Source: an uncultured Clostridia bacterium
GTDB taxonomy: Bacteria > Bacillota > Clostridia > Christensenellales > Aristaeellaceae
Length of the DNA: 64,000 nucleotides
Reading direction: 5' to 3'
Assembly: GCA_934647165.1 (NCBI GenBank)
Contig: CAKUFA010000008.1
Location: forward strand, 13,662-77,661
In this document: piece after piece, positions 16,642-25,379 of the stretch
Layout: every line of letters starts with the position of its first letter
Position numbering within the stretch: the first letter of the stretch is position 1
Translations under genes and position numbers: made by a program
The notes under the pieces: model-generated
The model's database searches: none
What the model saw: only the letters and a program-made list of their open reading frames with translations
What the model was told of the DNA's origin: nothing

Positions 16642-16908
16642 ATGAAACTGCTTAACGTAGGATTCGGCAATCTGGTGTCCGCGTCACGGCTGGTGGCCAT
16701 TGTCGCGCCGGACTCCGCACCGGTCAAGCGCATGGTGCAGGAGGCGCGGGATCAGGGGCGCGTGATTGACGCGACCAGCGGCCGCCGCACCCGCGCGGTG
16801 ATCGTGATGGACTCCGGGCACGTGGTATTGTCCCCCCTGCAGCCGGAAACCGTCGGCGGCCGGTTGGAGGACAAGGGCAAAGGAACGGAAGAGGAGGACG
16901 ACCCATGA
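16642..16908 (+). CDS. remA: RemA/DUF370 family extracellular matrix regulator
   Basis: An 88-residue DNA-binding protein that in Bacillus activates biofilm matrix genes. LLNVGFGNLVSASRLVAIVAPDSAP and IDATSGRRTRAVIVMDSGHVVLSP are the family signature. The last 15 residues are an acidic tail. It starts 5 bases after yicC and overlaps gmk by 4 bp (ATGA). Confidence 0.95.
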   Translation: MKLLNVGFGNLVSASRLVAIVAPDSAPVKRMVQEARDQGRVIDATSGRRTRAVIVMDSGHVVLSPLQPETVGGRLEDKGKGTEEEDDP

Positions 16909-17510
16909 GGGAAACGCGCAAGGGGATGCTGATGGTGATCTCCGGCCCGTCCGGCACAGGCAAAGGCACGCTGGCAGCGCGGCTTTTGCAGGACGATCCA
17001 AGCTTTACATTCTCGGTGAGCGTGACCACGCGCGCAAAGCGTTCCAATGAAATCGAGGATGTGCACTATCATTTCATCACCGAAGAGCGGTATGACGAGC
17101 TGCTGGCGCAGGATGCGTTTCTGGAGCACGCCACCGTGCACGGCCACCGCTACGGCACGCTCAAAAGCGAAGTCTACGAACGCATCGAGCGCGGACAGAA
17201 TGTGCTGCTGGACATTGACCCCCAGGGTGCGCGCAAAGTGATGGAGAAGGAACCCGGCTGCGTGAGCGTGTTCATCCTTCCCCCGAGTTATGAGGCGCTG
17301 CGCGTGCGCCTGCACACCCGCAACACGGATGATCCCGTGGAGATTGAGCGCCGTTTGGGCAATGCCCGCGGCGAGCTGGCGCAGGTAAGCCGCTATCAAT
17401 ACGCCGTTGTGAACGATGACCTGGAACTGGCCTATAGCCAGCTGTCCGCCATCGCACGCGCTGAAAAACAACGCACAACCCGCTATTTCCCCGTGGTGGA
17501 GGATGTGTAA
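16905..17510 (+). CDS. gmk: guanylate kinase
   Basis: A 201-residue enzyme that phosphorylates GMP to GDP in purine salvage and synthesis. The P-loop is SGPSGTGKGT (about residues 13-22). The GMP-binding segment VSVTTRAKRSNEIEDVHYHF keeps the two arginines, glutamate and tyrosine but replaces the usual proline and glycines. LLDIDPQGA and RYQYAVVNDD are also typical. Start overlaps remA by 4 bp. Confidence 0.97.
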   Translation: MRETRKGMLMVISGPSGTGKGTLAARLLQDDPSFTFSVSVTTRAKRSNEIEDVHYHFITEERYDELLAQDAFLEHATVHGHRYGTLKSEVYERIERGQNVLLDIDPQGARKVMEKEPGCVSVFILPPSYEALRVRLHTRNTDDPVEIERRLGNARGELAQVSRYQYAVVNDDLELAYSQLSAIARAEKQRTTRYFPVVEDV

Positions 17511-17553
17511 TCCATCCGCTCCCCATGATTGATTTTTGAAGGAGGAACCCGAT

Positions 17554-17778
17554 ATGTCCATTGTTGATCCTTGCGTCCTCGACCTTTTGAAGCATGCCGA
17601 TTCCCGCTACACGTTGGTGGTGGAAGCCTCCAAGCGCGGCCGGCAGATTGTCGGCGGCAGTCAGCCCTACTTTGACAACAAGGATATGAAGCCGCTGAAG
17701 ACCGCCGTGGAAGAGATCAACCGCGACCTCATCACCTATGACCGCCCCACTGAAGAAGAGGAGCAGACCGAAGCATGA
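17554..17778 (+). CDS. rpoZ: DNA-directed RNA polymerase omega subunit
   Basis: A 74-residue polymerase assembly subunit. The segment SRYTLVVEASKRGRQI is the conserved omega core, and the operon position between gmk and coaBC is standard. GGAGG lies 8 bases before ATG 17554. It overlaps coaBC by 4 bp. Confidence 0.93.
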   Translation: MSIVDPCVLDLLKHADSRYTLVVEASKRGRQIVGGSQPYFDNKDMKPLKTAVEEINRDLITYDRPTEEEEQTEA

Positions 17779-18983
17779 GCCTGAAAGGCAAGCAGGTTGT
17801 GCTGGGCGTGACGGGCGGCATTGCCATCTACAAAAGCGTGGAGCTGGTTTCCCGGCTGGTAAAGCAGGGGATTGACGTACACGTTATTATGACGAAGAAC
17901 GCCACCGAATTTGTGACGCCCCTGACCTTTGAAACCATGAGCCGCAATCCTGTGGCGTTGGATACCTTTGCGCGCCCCGACCACTGGGAGGTGGAGCATA
18001 TCGCCCTGGCGCAGCGCGCGCAGGTTTTTGCCATCGCCCCTGCCACCGCCAACATACTGGCCAAAATGGCGCATGGTCTGGCGGACGATATGCTATCCAC
18101 CACCGTGCTGGCAACAAAAGCGCCGGTGCTTGTTGCGCCTGCCATGAATACCGGCATGTGGACAGCACAGGCCACGCAGGAGAACATTGCACGGCTGCGC
18201 AACCGTGGCGTCCACTTTGTGGGTCCTGCCAGCGGCGCATTGGCCTGCGGAGACACAGGCGCAGGCCGCATGAGCGAGCCGGAAGAAATCTGTGAGGCAA
18301 TCTGTTCCCTTCTGTGCCCCAAGCAGGATTTTGCGGGGCTGAAAGTGATGATTACCGCAGGAGCAACCCGGGAACGGTTGGATCCTGTGCGTTATCTGAC
18401 AAACGATTCCTCCGGAAAAATGGGTTTTGCACTGGCGGAGGTTGCCGCTGCACGCGGTGCGGAAGTGACGCTGGTATGCGGCGCGACGACTGCGCCCGCG
18501 CCTGCCGGAATTCCGATTCTTCGGGTTGAATCCACCCAGGAGCTATACAACGCTGTGACCAGCCGCGCCTCCGAAATGGACGTGATCATTCAGGCTGCCG
18601 CACCGGCGGATTATCGCTTTGCGGAAACATATGCCCAAAAGCTGAAAAAAGCGGACGGCGAACGGCTGACCCTGACGCTGGTGGAAAACCCGGACATTGC
18701 CGCCGCTGTCGGTCAGCACAAGCACCCCGGGCAAACGCTGGTCGGGTTTGCCGCCGAAACCCAGCATGTGTTGGAAAACGCCCGCAAAAAGCTGCAACAC
18801 AAACACCTTGACCTGATTGTGGCCAACGATGTGACCCGCCCCGGCGCAGGCTTCAATGTGGATACGAATATCGCAACCATCATCTCTGCCGATAGTGCGG
18901 TTGAATATCCTCTGCGCACCAAGCGCCAGCTTGCGGATGATATTCTGGATGCGATCACGGATATTCGTGCAAAGCAAGCATAA
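17775..18983 (+). CDS. coaBC: bifunctional phosphopantothenoylcysteine decarboxylase/synthase
   Basis: A 402-residue enzyme making 4'-phosphopantetheine for coenzyme A. The CoaC flavoprotein half (about 1-180) has VTGGIAIYKSVEL, PATANILAKMAHG and the substrate-binding PAMNTGMW. The CoaB half begins near KVMITAGATRERLDPVRYLTNDSSGKMG and uses a nucleotide triphosphate to join cysteine. Length and domain order are normal. Last gene of the operon, followed by a strong terminator. Confidence 0.97.
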   Translation: MSLKGKQVVLGVTGGIAIYKSVELVSRLVKQGIDVHVIMTKNATEFVTPLTFETMSRNPVALDTFARPDHWEVEHIALAQRAQVFAIAPATANILAKMAHGLADDMLSTTVLATKAPVLVAPAMNTGMWTAQATQENIARLRNRGVHFVGPASGALACGDTGAGRMSEPEEICEAICSLLCPKQDFAGLKVMITAGATRERLDPVRYLTNDSSGKMGFALAEVAAARGAEVTLVCGATTAPAPAGIPILRVESTQELYNAVTSRASEMDVIIQAAAPADYRFAETYAQKLKKADGERLTLTLVENPDIAAAVGQHKHPGQTLVGFAAETQHVLENARKKLQHKHLDLIVANDVTRPGAGFNVDTNIATIISADSAVEYPLRTKRQLADDILDAITDIRAKQA

Positions 18984-18986
18984 GGG

Positions 18987-19034
18987 AAAGAGGAACGCAG
19001 TCACGTTAAAAAGCCGCTGCGTTCCTCTTTTTTT
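18987..19034 (+). terminator. terminator of the yicC-coaBC operon
   Basis: AAAGAGGAACGCAG (18987-19000) pairs with CTGCGTTCCTCTTT (19017-19030), followed by further T. Confidence 0.92.
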
Positions 19035-19046
19035 CAGAAATCGTCT

Positions 19047-19108
19047 AAAAGCGGACAAGCCGCTCTGCGCAGCCTGCAAAGCTGCGGCAGAGAGCCTGTC
19101 CGCTTTTT
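19047..19108 (-). terminator. terminator of the LCP-FFTR-DUF3298 operon
   Basis: AAAAGCGGACA (19047-19057) and its complement (19098-19108) flank a 40-base loop containing further GC pairing, ending in CTTTT on the minus strand, 28 bases past the stop at 19136. Confidence 0.68.
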
Positions 19109-19135
19109 GCTGTGTCACCGTGTGTCGAACGTGCC

Positions 19136-19891
19136 TCACAGCTCGTCCTGCAATTCCTCCAGGGTGAAGGGATATTTCAGCACGCCGTCGGCAGCAGAGG
19201 CAATGGTGGCCGCCTGAATGAAAAACACAGGGTTGCCGTTTTCATCCAGATAAAAGTCTTCTTCTGGGTAAAAATCCTGGGTAAGCATTTCATAGGTCAG
19301 ATCCGGATCAAAGCTGATCTCGCCATTTTGTCGCTGTTCTTCAATGATGGACCACACCAGACCCCAAACCAGATCGTTGGCACGGGCAGTTTGCCTGTCC
19401 TGCATCCACTCGTCTGCTTCCTGGTCATCCAGGATGCCCAGCAGCCTGGGCAGGCTGGTCGCGAGGCCTGCGCGCTCACCCTCCAGCAGGAAGGTATGCC
19501 CCGCATACACCTCCGTTGCTGCGGCTCCAAGGAACGTTTCGGTAACCACCAGCACGGAGAAATATTCATCGTTCAGGCAGGTGATCTGCGAGGTGACGTT
19601 AGCATAGCTCTGCACCTCCGTCGTCTCCAGCGATTCCGCCATGATAGGCACCGTAAACGCCAGCGTGTCATCCACCAGATAGGTGTAGAACTCATTGATA
19701 GCTCGGGCTGCCTCACCGGTGTCCGCCACAACAGGATAGCTGTAGCGATAAATAAAGGTCGCCGTATCCTCCGTGGTGCCCTCCGGCCAACAAACGGTGC
19801 CTGACAGCGTTCCCGTTGGAGTCACGCTTTCCGCCAGTGAAACGCCGGATGCAAGCATCAGTGCCACCACCAACGCCAGAAATCGTTTCAT
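19136..19891 (-). CDS. secreted protein, DUF3298/RsiV-like
   Basis: A 251-residue exported protein with a signal peptide (MKRFLALVVALMLASGVSLA|E). The body (IYRYSYPVVADTGEAARAIN, AGHTFLLEGERAGLATSLPRLL, EEDFYLDENGNPVFFIQ) resembles the PdaC N-terminal/DUF3298 fold, found in cell-wall enzymes and anti-sigma factor sensor domains. No catalytic residues are recognised. It overlaps the reductase gene by 4 bp (ATGA), and GGAGAAGGAGG precedes its ATG. Confidence 0.72.
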   Translation of the reverse strand: MKRFLALVVALMLASGVSLAESVTPTGTLSGTVCWPEGTTEDTATFIYRYSYPVVADTGEAARAINEFYTYLVDDTLAFTVPIMAESLETTEVQSYANVTSQITCLNDEYFSVLVVTETFLGAAATEVYAGHTFLLEGERAGLATSLPRLLGILDDQEADEWMQDRQTARANDLVWGLVWSIIEEQRQNGEISFDPDLTYEMLTQDFYPEEDFYLDENGNPVFFIQAATIASAADGVLKYPFTLEELQDEL

Positions 19892-20754
19892 TGCGCAGCC
19901 TCCTTCTCCATGCGTGCCAGATCCTCTGCGGCAGAAATGGCCGCCACATTGCCTTCGCCCACTGCCTTGGCAATTTGCAGGGGCTGACCGATGCAGTCCC
20001 CCGCAGCATATACGCCGGGAATGTTGGTTGCCATGCGCCGGTCAACGCAGATGAACGCCCCCTCCAGCGCAAGGCCGGGCAGCAGCTTTTCCGGGGCAAC
20101 GACAGGACGAAAGACAAACACCCCGTCATAAGCCTTCTCGCCTGTGTCGCAGGTTAGAACAATCTGTCCGTTTTTTCCTGAAAGGGACATCGGTTTGCCG
20201 GGCTTTAGCGAAAAAGGAACATCCTCCGGCAGCGTATGGGGCGCCAACTGATAATAGTCCACATGCGCTGCCAGGCGTGAGAGAAACATTGCTTCTTCCA
20301 CGCCGTCCGTCCAGGCGGATAGCACCGCCACCTGCTTGCCGCGATAGAACATGCCGTCGCATGTGCCGCACCAGCTTACCCCTTGCCCCAGCAGCGCTTC
20401 TTCACCGGGCAGCATCTGCGGACGGGAAACGCCCATACATAGCGCCACCGCACGGGATTCGAGAATATCATTGCCTACCAGCGTCATGAAGCTTTTTCCG
20501 ATTGGCTGCACCTGCCTTGCCACGCCGTGCACAAACTCCGTGCCCGCGCTTTCCGCCTGCTTATGGAACAGCTCCAGCATTGCCCTGCCGCTTATATCCG
20601 GAAGGCCGGGATAATTGCTGATTTTTTCTGCCCGGTACAGCCAGGTAGATGTGGATTCCGCCCCCGCCACCGTGACGGACAGGCCACGCTTGCGCGCCGT
20701 GATGGCGCAGCTGTATGCTGCCGGCCCGGAACCGATGATAACCAGATCAAGCAT
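19888..20754 (-). CDS. thioredoxin-reductase-like flavoprotein, probably ferredoxin-dependent (FFTR type)
   Basis: A 288-residue FAD protein. FAD-binding GSGPAA at residues 8-13, redox-active C129-G-T-C132 in WCGTCDGMFY, and the C-terminal GVYAAGDCIGQPLQIAKAVGEG are those of thioredoxin reductase. The NADPH site is lost: GGGxxA is replaced by SAWTDG at 146-151, and the HRR motif by QLAP. This matches the known pyridine-nucleotide-independent clostridial family that takes electrons from ferredoxin; that role here is inference. ATG 20754 follows GGAGG by 11 bases. No thioredoxin gene is nearby. Confidence 0.82.
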   Translation of the reverse strand: MLDLVIIGSGPAAYSCAITARKRGLSVTVAGAESTSTWLYRAEKISNYPGLPDISGRAMLELFHKQAESAGTEFVHGVARQVQPIGKSFMTLVGNDILESRAVALCMGVSRPQMLPGEEALLGQGVSWCGTCDGMFYRGKQVAVLSAWTDGVEEAMFLSRLAAHVDYYQLAPHTLPEDVPFSLKPGKPMSLSGKNGQIVLTCDTGEKAYDGVFVFRPVVAPEKLLPGLALEGAFICVDRRMATNIPGVYAAGDCIGQPLQIAKAVGEGNVAAISAAEDLARMEKEAAQ

Positions 20755-20770
20755 GGTTGCCGTATCCTCC

Positions 20771-22609
20771 TTACTTGTAGGGATAGGTGTAACGCGCATT
20801 GAGCCATGGCATGTTGTTGTAGGTGCTGTAGGCGTCAGCATAGATGTTGTAGCTCTCGCCCACCTTCCAGGTTGTTTTGGTGTAATTCTGCACCAGCACC
20901 GGCTGGCTCTGCCCATCATCGCTGGTGTTGATGACAGCCATCTGCGGTTTTTCGCTCACAAAATATTGCACAGTGCCTTTCACAAGGTAAATCTGCGTGC
21001 GCTCTGCGCGAACCTGAATGTTGGACAAAAGCTCCGCGTAGCCCGACGCGTCCAGCTTCCATGCCTTGGTGGTGTATTTGTCTGCCGGTGGCAGATAATA
21101 CACGGTGTAGTTGACCACAGAGGTTTTCTTGCCCGGCATGGAGGCCGTGATAGAAATTGTATTATCGCCGATGTGATCGAAAATGGCATAGAAACTGAAT
21201 GCACCGGTGGTGTCTATCTCCGTGATATTCAGGTCGCTGTGGGGTGAAGTCACATCCACATCCGCGCCCGGCATGGTCGTTGCGGACACCAGCATGGTGG
21301 AACTGCTTGTAGAGGAGTACGTATCCGCCGCAAGGTCCAGCGGGATCTCCTGCGGCTCGCGGTACAGCACCACCTGCAAAGTGTTCTCCCGGCAATACTG
21401 GCTCCGGCACACCACGGTAAACACATTGTCGCCCTGGGGCTGCACGGTAGCGTTATAGGAAAATTCGCCGGTTTCACTGTTCACTGTATCCGAATAGTCC
21501 TCGCCGTTGATGGTCACCTTGGAACCCGGGCGTACAGAGAACTTCATGGTATACATGGCGGCGGACACTTCAAAGCGGTTGGTATCCGGCGTGAGCAGCT
21601 CAATGGGCGAGAGCGGGATTTCAATTTCATACGTGATGGGCTCCAGCGGCTTCTGCTGACCGGAGGTGGTTTTCACAAAGGGGGTCAGCGTCACCTCCAT
21701 GGTCGCATCCAGGAAGTCCAGGTTCGTGTCATACCAGGTGTGATCCTCTACCTCCACGGTAGCAAAGCCGCCTGTTACGATGTAGGAGGTGTGCAGCTCC
21801 CGCACGTAAATCTGCGTGCCGTCCTCTCCGGGAATCAGGATGGTATGCGCCGCCAGGTCATTTTTCATGGAAGCAAAAACCTGCGCCGCATTCTGCTCCC
21901 TGTGGGCAGTTTGCACCTGCTGGACATAGTGGTAGCCGAAAAAGGCCGTAAGACCCACAAGCCCTGCCACCAGCACAATCACCAGCGCGCGCACCAGGTG
22001 CCGCATACCGCGCCTGCGGGAAGGCAGCTTCGCCGTGAAGCTCCGCGTGCCCTGAAGCGGCGGCAGCTGATGCGTTGCACTGAATTCGTTTCCGTCATCC
22101 ATCCACATGGGGTCATAGGTTCGCGCCGTGTCCGCATCGCCGTTGGTGGGGGCAATGCGGTGGGTGCGCTGCTCAAAGGCGTTCTCTTCACCTTTCGCCC
22201 CCTTGACCTGCACCTTGGGTCGGTGCAGCCGTGCTGTAGAACGCGGATCATCGCTGATCTGCCAGAAATCATCGCCGGCTGTTTTGCTTGTGCGCACTGT
22301 CATGCCGGATGGCGCCGCGCCGCGCCGTGCTCCTTCCGCACGCAGGCGCTGCTGTTTTTCCCGTCCCTCCGCTTTGCGAATCTTCAGCTCGGACATTTCC
22401 TGCGCCAGCACATCCCGGCCGTCAGGCGCAGTTTCAGCCACGCCGTCCTCATCCACGCGGATGTACTCTTTGCCGCGCTGGTCATCCTTGAGAACCGCGC
22501 GCCAGGAGGGTGTTTCGTCCTTTTCGGCATCGTGCGGAAGTTCCGCGCCGCAATATTGGCAGGTGGGAAAAGAAGCGCGGTTCCATTTTCCGCATTGGGG
22601 ACACTTCAT
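20771..22609 (-). CDS. zinc-ribbon membrane protein with large extracellular beta-rich region
   Basis: A 612-residue protein. The N-terminus MKCPQCGKWNRASFPTCQYCG is a four-cysteine zinc ribbon. Residues about 30-200 are charged and probably disordered, one membrane helix sits at about 206-228 (ALVIVLVAGLVGLTAFFGYH), and the remaining 380 residues face outside with two or more Ig/carboxypeptidase-like repeats (PGSKVTINGEDYSDTVNSET, PGADVDVTSPHSDLN). I do not recognise a named family. It is co-transcribed with an upstream LCP gene. Confidence 0.8.
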   Translation of the reverse strand: MKCPQCGKWNRASFPTCQYCGAELPHDAEKDETPSWRAVLKDDQRGKEYIRVDEDGVAETAPDGRDVLAQEMSELKIRKAEGREKQQRLRAEGARRGAAPSGMTVRTSKTAGDDFWQISDDPRSTARLHRPKVQVKGAKGEENAFEQRTHRIAPTNGDADTARTYDPMWMDDGNEFSATHQLPPLQGTRSFTAKLPSRRRGMRHLVRALVIVLVAGLVGLTAFFGYHYVQQVQTAHREQNAAQVFASMKNDLAAHTILIPGEDGTQIYVRELHTSYIVTGGFATVEVEDHTWYDTNLDFLDATMEVTLTPFVKTTSGQQKPLEPITYEIEIPLSPIELLTPDTNRFEVSAAMYTMKFSVRPGSKVTINGEDYSDTVNSETGEFSYNATVQPQGDNVFTVVCRSQYCRENTLQVVLYREPQEIPLDLAADTYSSTSSSTMLVSATTMPGADVDVTSPHSDLNITEIDTTGAFSFYAIFDHIGDNTISITASMPGKKTSVVNYTVYYLPPADKYTTKAWKLDASGYAELLSNIQVRAERTQIYLVKGTVQYFVSEKPQMAVINTSDDGQSQPVLVQNYTKTTWKVGESYNIYADAYSTYNNMPWLNARYTYPYK

Positions 22610-22651
22610 GCTTTTCTCCTCATTTATGCAGGATTTGTCATCAGGATTCGA

Positions 22652-23578
22652 TTATTCCTCGTCGTCCAGCACAAGGAAGCTGCTTTGCAGGTAGTTCTGC
22701 ATCGCGTCGCGGCAGGCAGGCCAGTCAATCTCCTGCACGGCCATCGCCGCATAGTTAATGGGCGTCGCCGCTCCGTCAATGGGGATGCGCAATTCCTCCA
22801 CCGTGCAGCCACGCAGGTCATACGCATAGCTTGCCGCCTGACGCATTTCATCCAGATTCATGTTGGTCATGGTGGAGTTTTCCATCACATTGTCTACCAG
22901 TGCCAGGGCGTCGTCAAAGCTGATTTCCCGGCACTGATCCGCCAGGGTGGACAGCACAGTGCGGACGCGCTTGGTGCGCATGAAGTCGCCGCCGCCGCCA
23001 GCCTTGCGAATGCGCATGTAAATCACGGCCGCATGCCCGCCAAAGCGATAGGTGCCCGCCCCGGCCATGGACGGCTTGGTCGATGTGGGCGAAATGGCGT
23101 AGCGCTTAAGATAGCTTGCCTCCGCCGAAGTCACGGTAATATCCACCCCGCCCAGATAGTCAATGATGGACTGAATCTGGCTGAAGTCGAACAGGATGTA
23201 CTTTTCCACCTTCACACCGATATGCTGGCTAATAACCTGGCACAGTGCTTCCGGTCCATAATTCTTGGCAATGTAGTTGATGCGGCCGATGTGGCCATCC
23301 GGGCGCTGCACCAGCGCATCGCGGATGAAAGAGGTCAGCATCACGCGATGGGCGCGAGTATCAAGCGTCACCAGCACCATGCCGTCTGTGTTGCCCAGGT
23401 TGCCGGGCTTGCCGTGCCACTGATCCACGCACAGCAGCAGATAATGATGTTGTCCGTCAATGGTGGCAGGCAGCTCCTCATAAGGGATAACCTCAATAGG
23501 TTTAGGCTGGTCAGCCATGGCAGGCACGGTACTCAGCAACATGAGCAGGGACAGGATCAGGGCTGCAAAGCGTTTCAT
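22652..23578 (-). CDS. LytR-CpsA-Psr (LCP) family protein
   Basis: A 308-residue exported protein with a signal peptide (cleaved near AMA|DQ). LCP enzymes transfer lipid-linked polymers such as teichoic acids onto peptidoglycan. NTDGMVLVTLDTRAHRVMLTSFIRD carries the Asp and Arg used to bind pyrophosphate, and GRINYIAKNYG, YLGGVDITV and KRVRTVLSTL follow in family order. AAGGAG precedes ATG 23578. First gene of a four-gene minus operon. Confidence 0.9.
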   Translation of the reverse strand: MKRFAALILSLLMLLSTVPAMADQPKPIEVIPYEELPATIDGQHHYLLLCVDQWHGKPGNLGNTDGMVLVTLDTRAHRVMLTSFIRDALVQRPDGHIGRINYIAKNYGPEALCQVISQHIGVKVEKYILFDFSQIQSIIDYLGGVDITVTSAEASYLKRYAISPTSTKPSMAGAGTYRFGGHAAVIYMRIRKAGGGGDFMRTKRVRTVLSTLADQCREISFDDALALVDNVMENSTMTNMNLDEMRQAASYAYDLRGCTVEELRIPIDGAATPINYAAMAVQEIDWPACRDAMQNYLQSSFLVLDDEE

Positions 23579-23678
23579 GGGCTCACTCCTTCAGTCGTGG
23601 CGGCATCATGCCGCTTAAGCGGTTCTGATGATAAAACGGCGCACATAGGCAGATGTATCCCCCACGCCGTTAAAAGCT

Positions 23679-23707
23679 ATTATACCATCGGTAGGGCAAA
23701 AAGAAAA
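23679..23707 (-). promoter_or_regulatory. promoter of the LCP-led operon
   Basis: Minus-strand TTTTCT (23707-23702), 17-bp spacer, TATAAT (23684-23679). Good -10, weak -35. Confidence 0.6.
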
Positions 23708-23769
23708 GGGGCGACCCAAAGACGGCGGCAGAAACAGCGTCTTTCTGTTTTTCCTTTTCACCTGTGCAC

Positions 23770-23798
23770 TTGTTTCTTCTCCCGCTTTGTGCTACAAT
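23770..23798 (+). promoter_or_regulatory. promoter of the MATE transporter gene
   Basis: TTGTTT (23770-23775), 17-bp spacer, TACAAT (23793-23798), 34 bases before the start. Confidence 0.72.
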
Positions 23799-23832
23799 GG
23801 CTGAGATTTTTTGCACACGGGAGGAATCCGCC

Positions 23833-25176
23833 ATGGCCGCCATGGATATGACAAAAGGCAAAATTTTTCCGCAGCTGACAGGCTACGCCATTCCGCTTCT
23901 TCTGGGCAACTGCTTTCAGCTGGCGTATAACGCGGTGGACAGCATTATCGCAGGGCGCTTTATCGGTAAGGGCGCGTTGGCGGCAGAGGGTATCGCCAGC
24001 CCGGTGATGAACCTGGTGATCCTGGGGATCAGCGGCCTGTGCCTTGGCGCGGGCGTGCTGATGAGCCAGTTCTTCGGGGCAAAAAAGGAGCAGGAGCTGC
24101 GGCGGGAAATGGCCACTGCGGTAATTGCAGGCGGTATATTCTCCGCCGTTGTGGCGCTGCTGGGCATCCTGCTTGCCGAGCCGATTCTGTCGCTTCTGTC
24201 CGTTCCGGCGGAAATTCGGGACATGACCGGAATTTATCTGCGCATCACCTTCCTTGGCGCACCCTTCACCTGTTTTTACAACGCCTTGGCCTCGGCGCTC
24301 AAAAGCGTTGGAGACAGTAAAACTCCGCTGAAGTTTCTCATGTTTTCCTCCATCCTCAACGGCGTGCTGGATTTGATTTTCATCGGCCTGCTGGGCTTTG
24401 GGATTGTGTGCAGCGCCGTAACCACCGTAGTGGCGGAGGCCGCCTCCGCGCTGATGAGCTGGCTCTACATCCGCCGCAAGGTGCCCATGCTCTGCCTGGA
24501 GAAAAACGAGTGGCGCGTGGATACAAAGCTGCTGAAGACCACCCTGCGCTACGGTAGTGTGACTGCCTTGCAGCAGGCCGTGCAGCCCATCGGCAAACTG
24601 CTCATTCAAGGGCAGGTGAACCGCCTGGGCCTGGATGTTATCGCGGCCTTCAACGCCTGCACCCGGGTGGATGATTTCGCTTTCACCCCGGAGCAAAGCA
24701 TCGGGCACGCCATCACCACCTTCACTGCACAAAACCGCGGTGCGGAACAGACCGATCGCATCCGACAGGGTTTTGTGCGCGGCATGCTGCTGGAGGCAGG
24801 CTATTGGGTACTGATCGGCGGTGCAGCGCTTTTGTTCCGCAAACCCATTGTCAGCTGGTTTGTCACCGGCGATGGCAGCGCGCAGGTGATTGCCCTTGGC
24901 GCGCAATACCTGTTGCATATGGCGCTGTTCTATCTCTGGCCAGCCATGACCAACGGCGTGCAGGGATATTTTCGCGGCATGGGCCGCATGAGTGTAACGC
25001 TGCTCGGCACGGCCATCCAAACCAGCGTGCGCGTACTGTTTACCTATTTGCTGGCGCCCTCCATGGGGATTTCCGGTATTGCCTATGCCTGCTGCGCCGG
25101 GTGGACGCTGATGCTCCTGGTGGAGGTTCCCATGCTGGTGCACAGCATGCGAAAGCCGACCCAAAATCCCGCATAA
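23833..25176 (+). CDS. MATE family efflux transporter
   Basis: A 447-residue membrane protein with 12 predicted helices in two similar halves. The N-terminal PLLLGNCFQLAYNAVDSIIAGRFIG and the mid-protein ALKSVGDSKTPLKFLMFSSILNGVLDLIFI are standard MATE segments. Such proteins export drugs or metabolites with Na+ or H+; the substrate is unknown. GGGAGG precedes ATG 23833; an upstream in-frame ATG lies before the promoter's start point. Confidence 0.94.
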   Translation: MAAMDMTKGKIFPQLTGYAIPLLLGNCFQLAYNAVDSIIAGRFIGKGALAAEGIASPVMNLVILGISGLCLGAGVLMSQFFGAKKEQELRREMATAVIAGGIFSAVVALLGILLAEPILSLLSVPAEIRDMTGIYLRITFLGAPFTCFYNALASALKSVGDSKTPLKFLMFSSILNGVLDLIFIGLLGFGIVCSAVTTVVAEAASALMSWLYIRRKVPMLCLEKNEWRVDTKLLKTTLRYGSVTALQQAVQPIGKLLIQGQVNRLGLDVIAAFNACTRVDDFAFTPEQSIGHAITTFTAQNRGAEQTDRIRQGFVRGMLLEAGYWVLIGGAALLFRKPIVSWFVTGDGSAQVIALGAQYLLHMALFYLWPAMTNGVQGYFRGMGRMSVTLLGTAIQTSVRVLFTYLLAPSMGISGIAYACCAGWTLMLLVEVPMLVHSMRKPTQNPA

Positions 25177-25227
25177 GAAGCTTTCTTCCTTTTGGGGATC
25201 CTGCTCCCTGTTGTTCGCATTTTCCCA

Positions 25228-25317
25228 AAGCAAAGCGGTCAAGCCTTTTGAACAGCCCGTCTGACAGACCATCGGTCGCATCAGCCGGGGCATTCATCTT
25301 GCTTGACCGCTTTGCTT
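25228..25317. repeat. 17-bp perfect inverted repeat with long loop
   Basis: AAGCAAAGCGGTCAAGC (25228-25244) recurs inverted at 25301-25317, 56 bases apart, between the convergent MATE and LysM genes. It may act as a terminator for both, but no clean T-tract follows. Confidence 0.7.
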
Positions 25318-25379
25318 GCATGATATGCGCAGAACAGGCTGTCATCAAACAACCGCCCGTTTCTCCACGCAGGCGCCGC

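Noticed and set aside
21740..23851. 703-residue frame on the plus strand, and other long antisense frames (for example 1276-2799, 45355-47232, 58335-59852)
   Set aside because: They mirror well-supported genes on the other strand, lack ribosome sites and have His/Arg-rich composition typical of antisense frames in GC-rich DNA.
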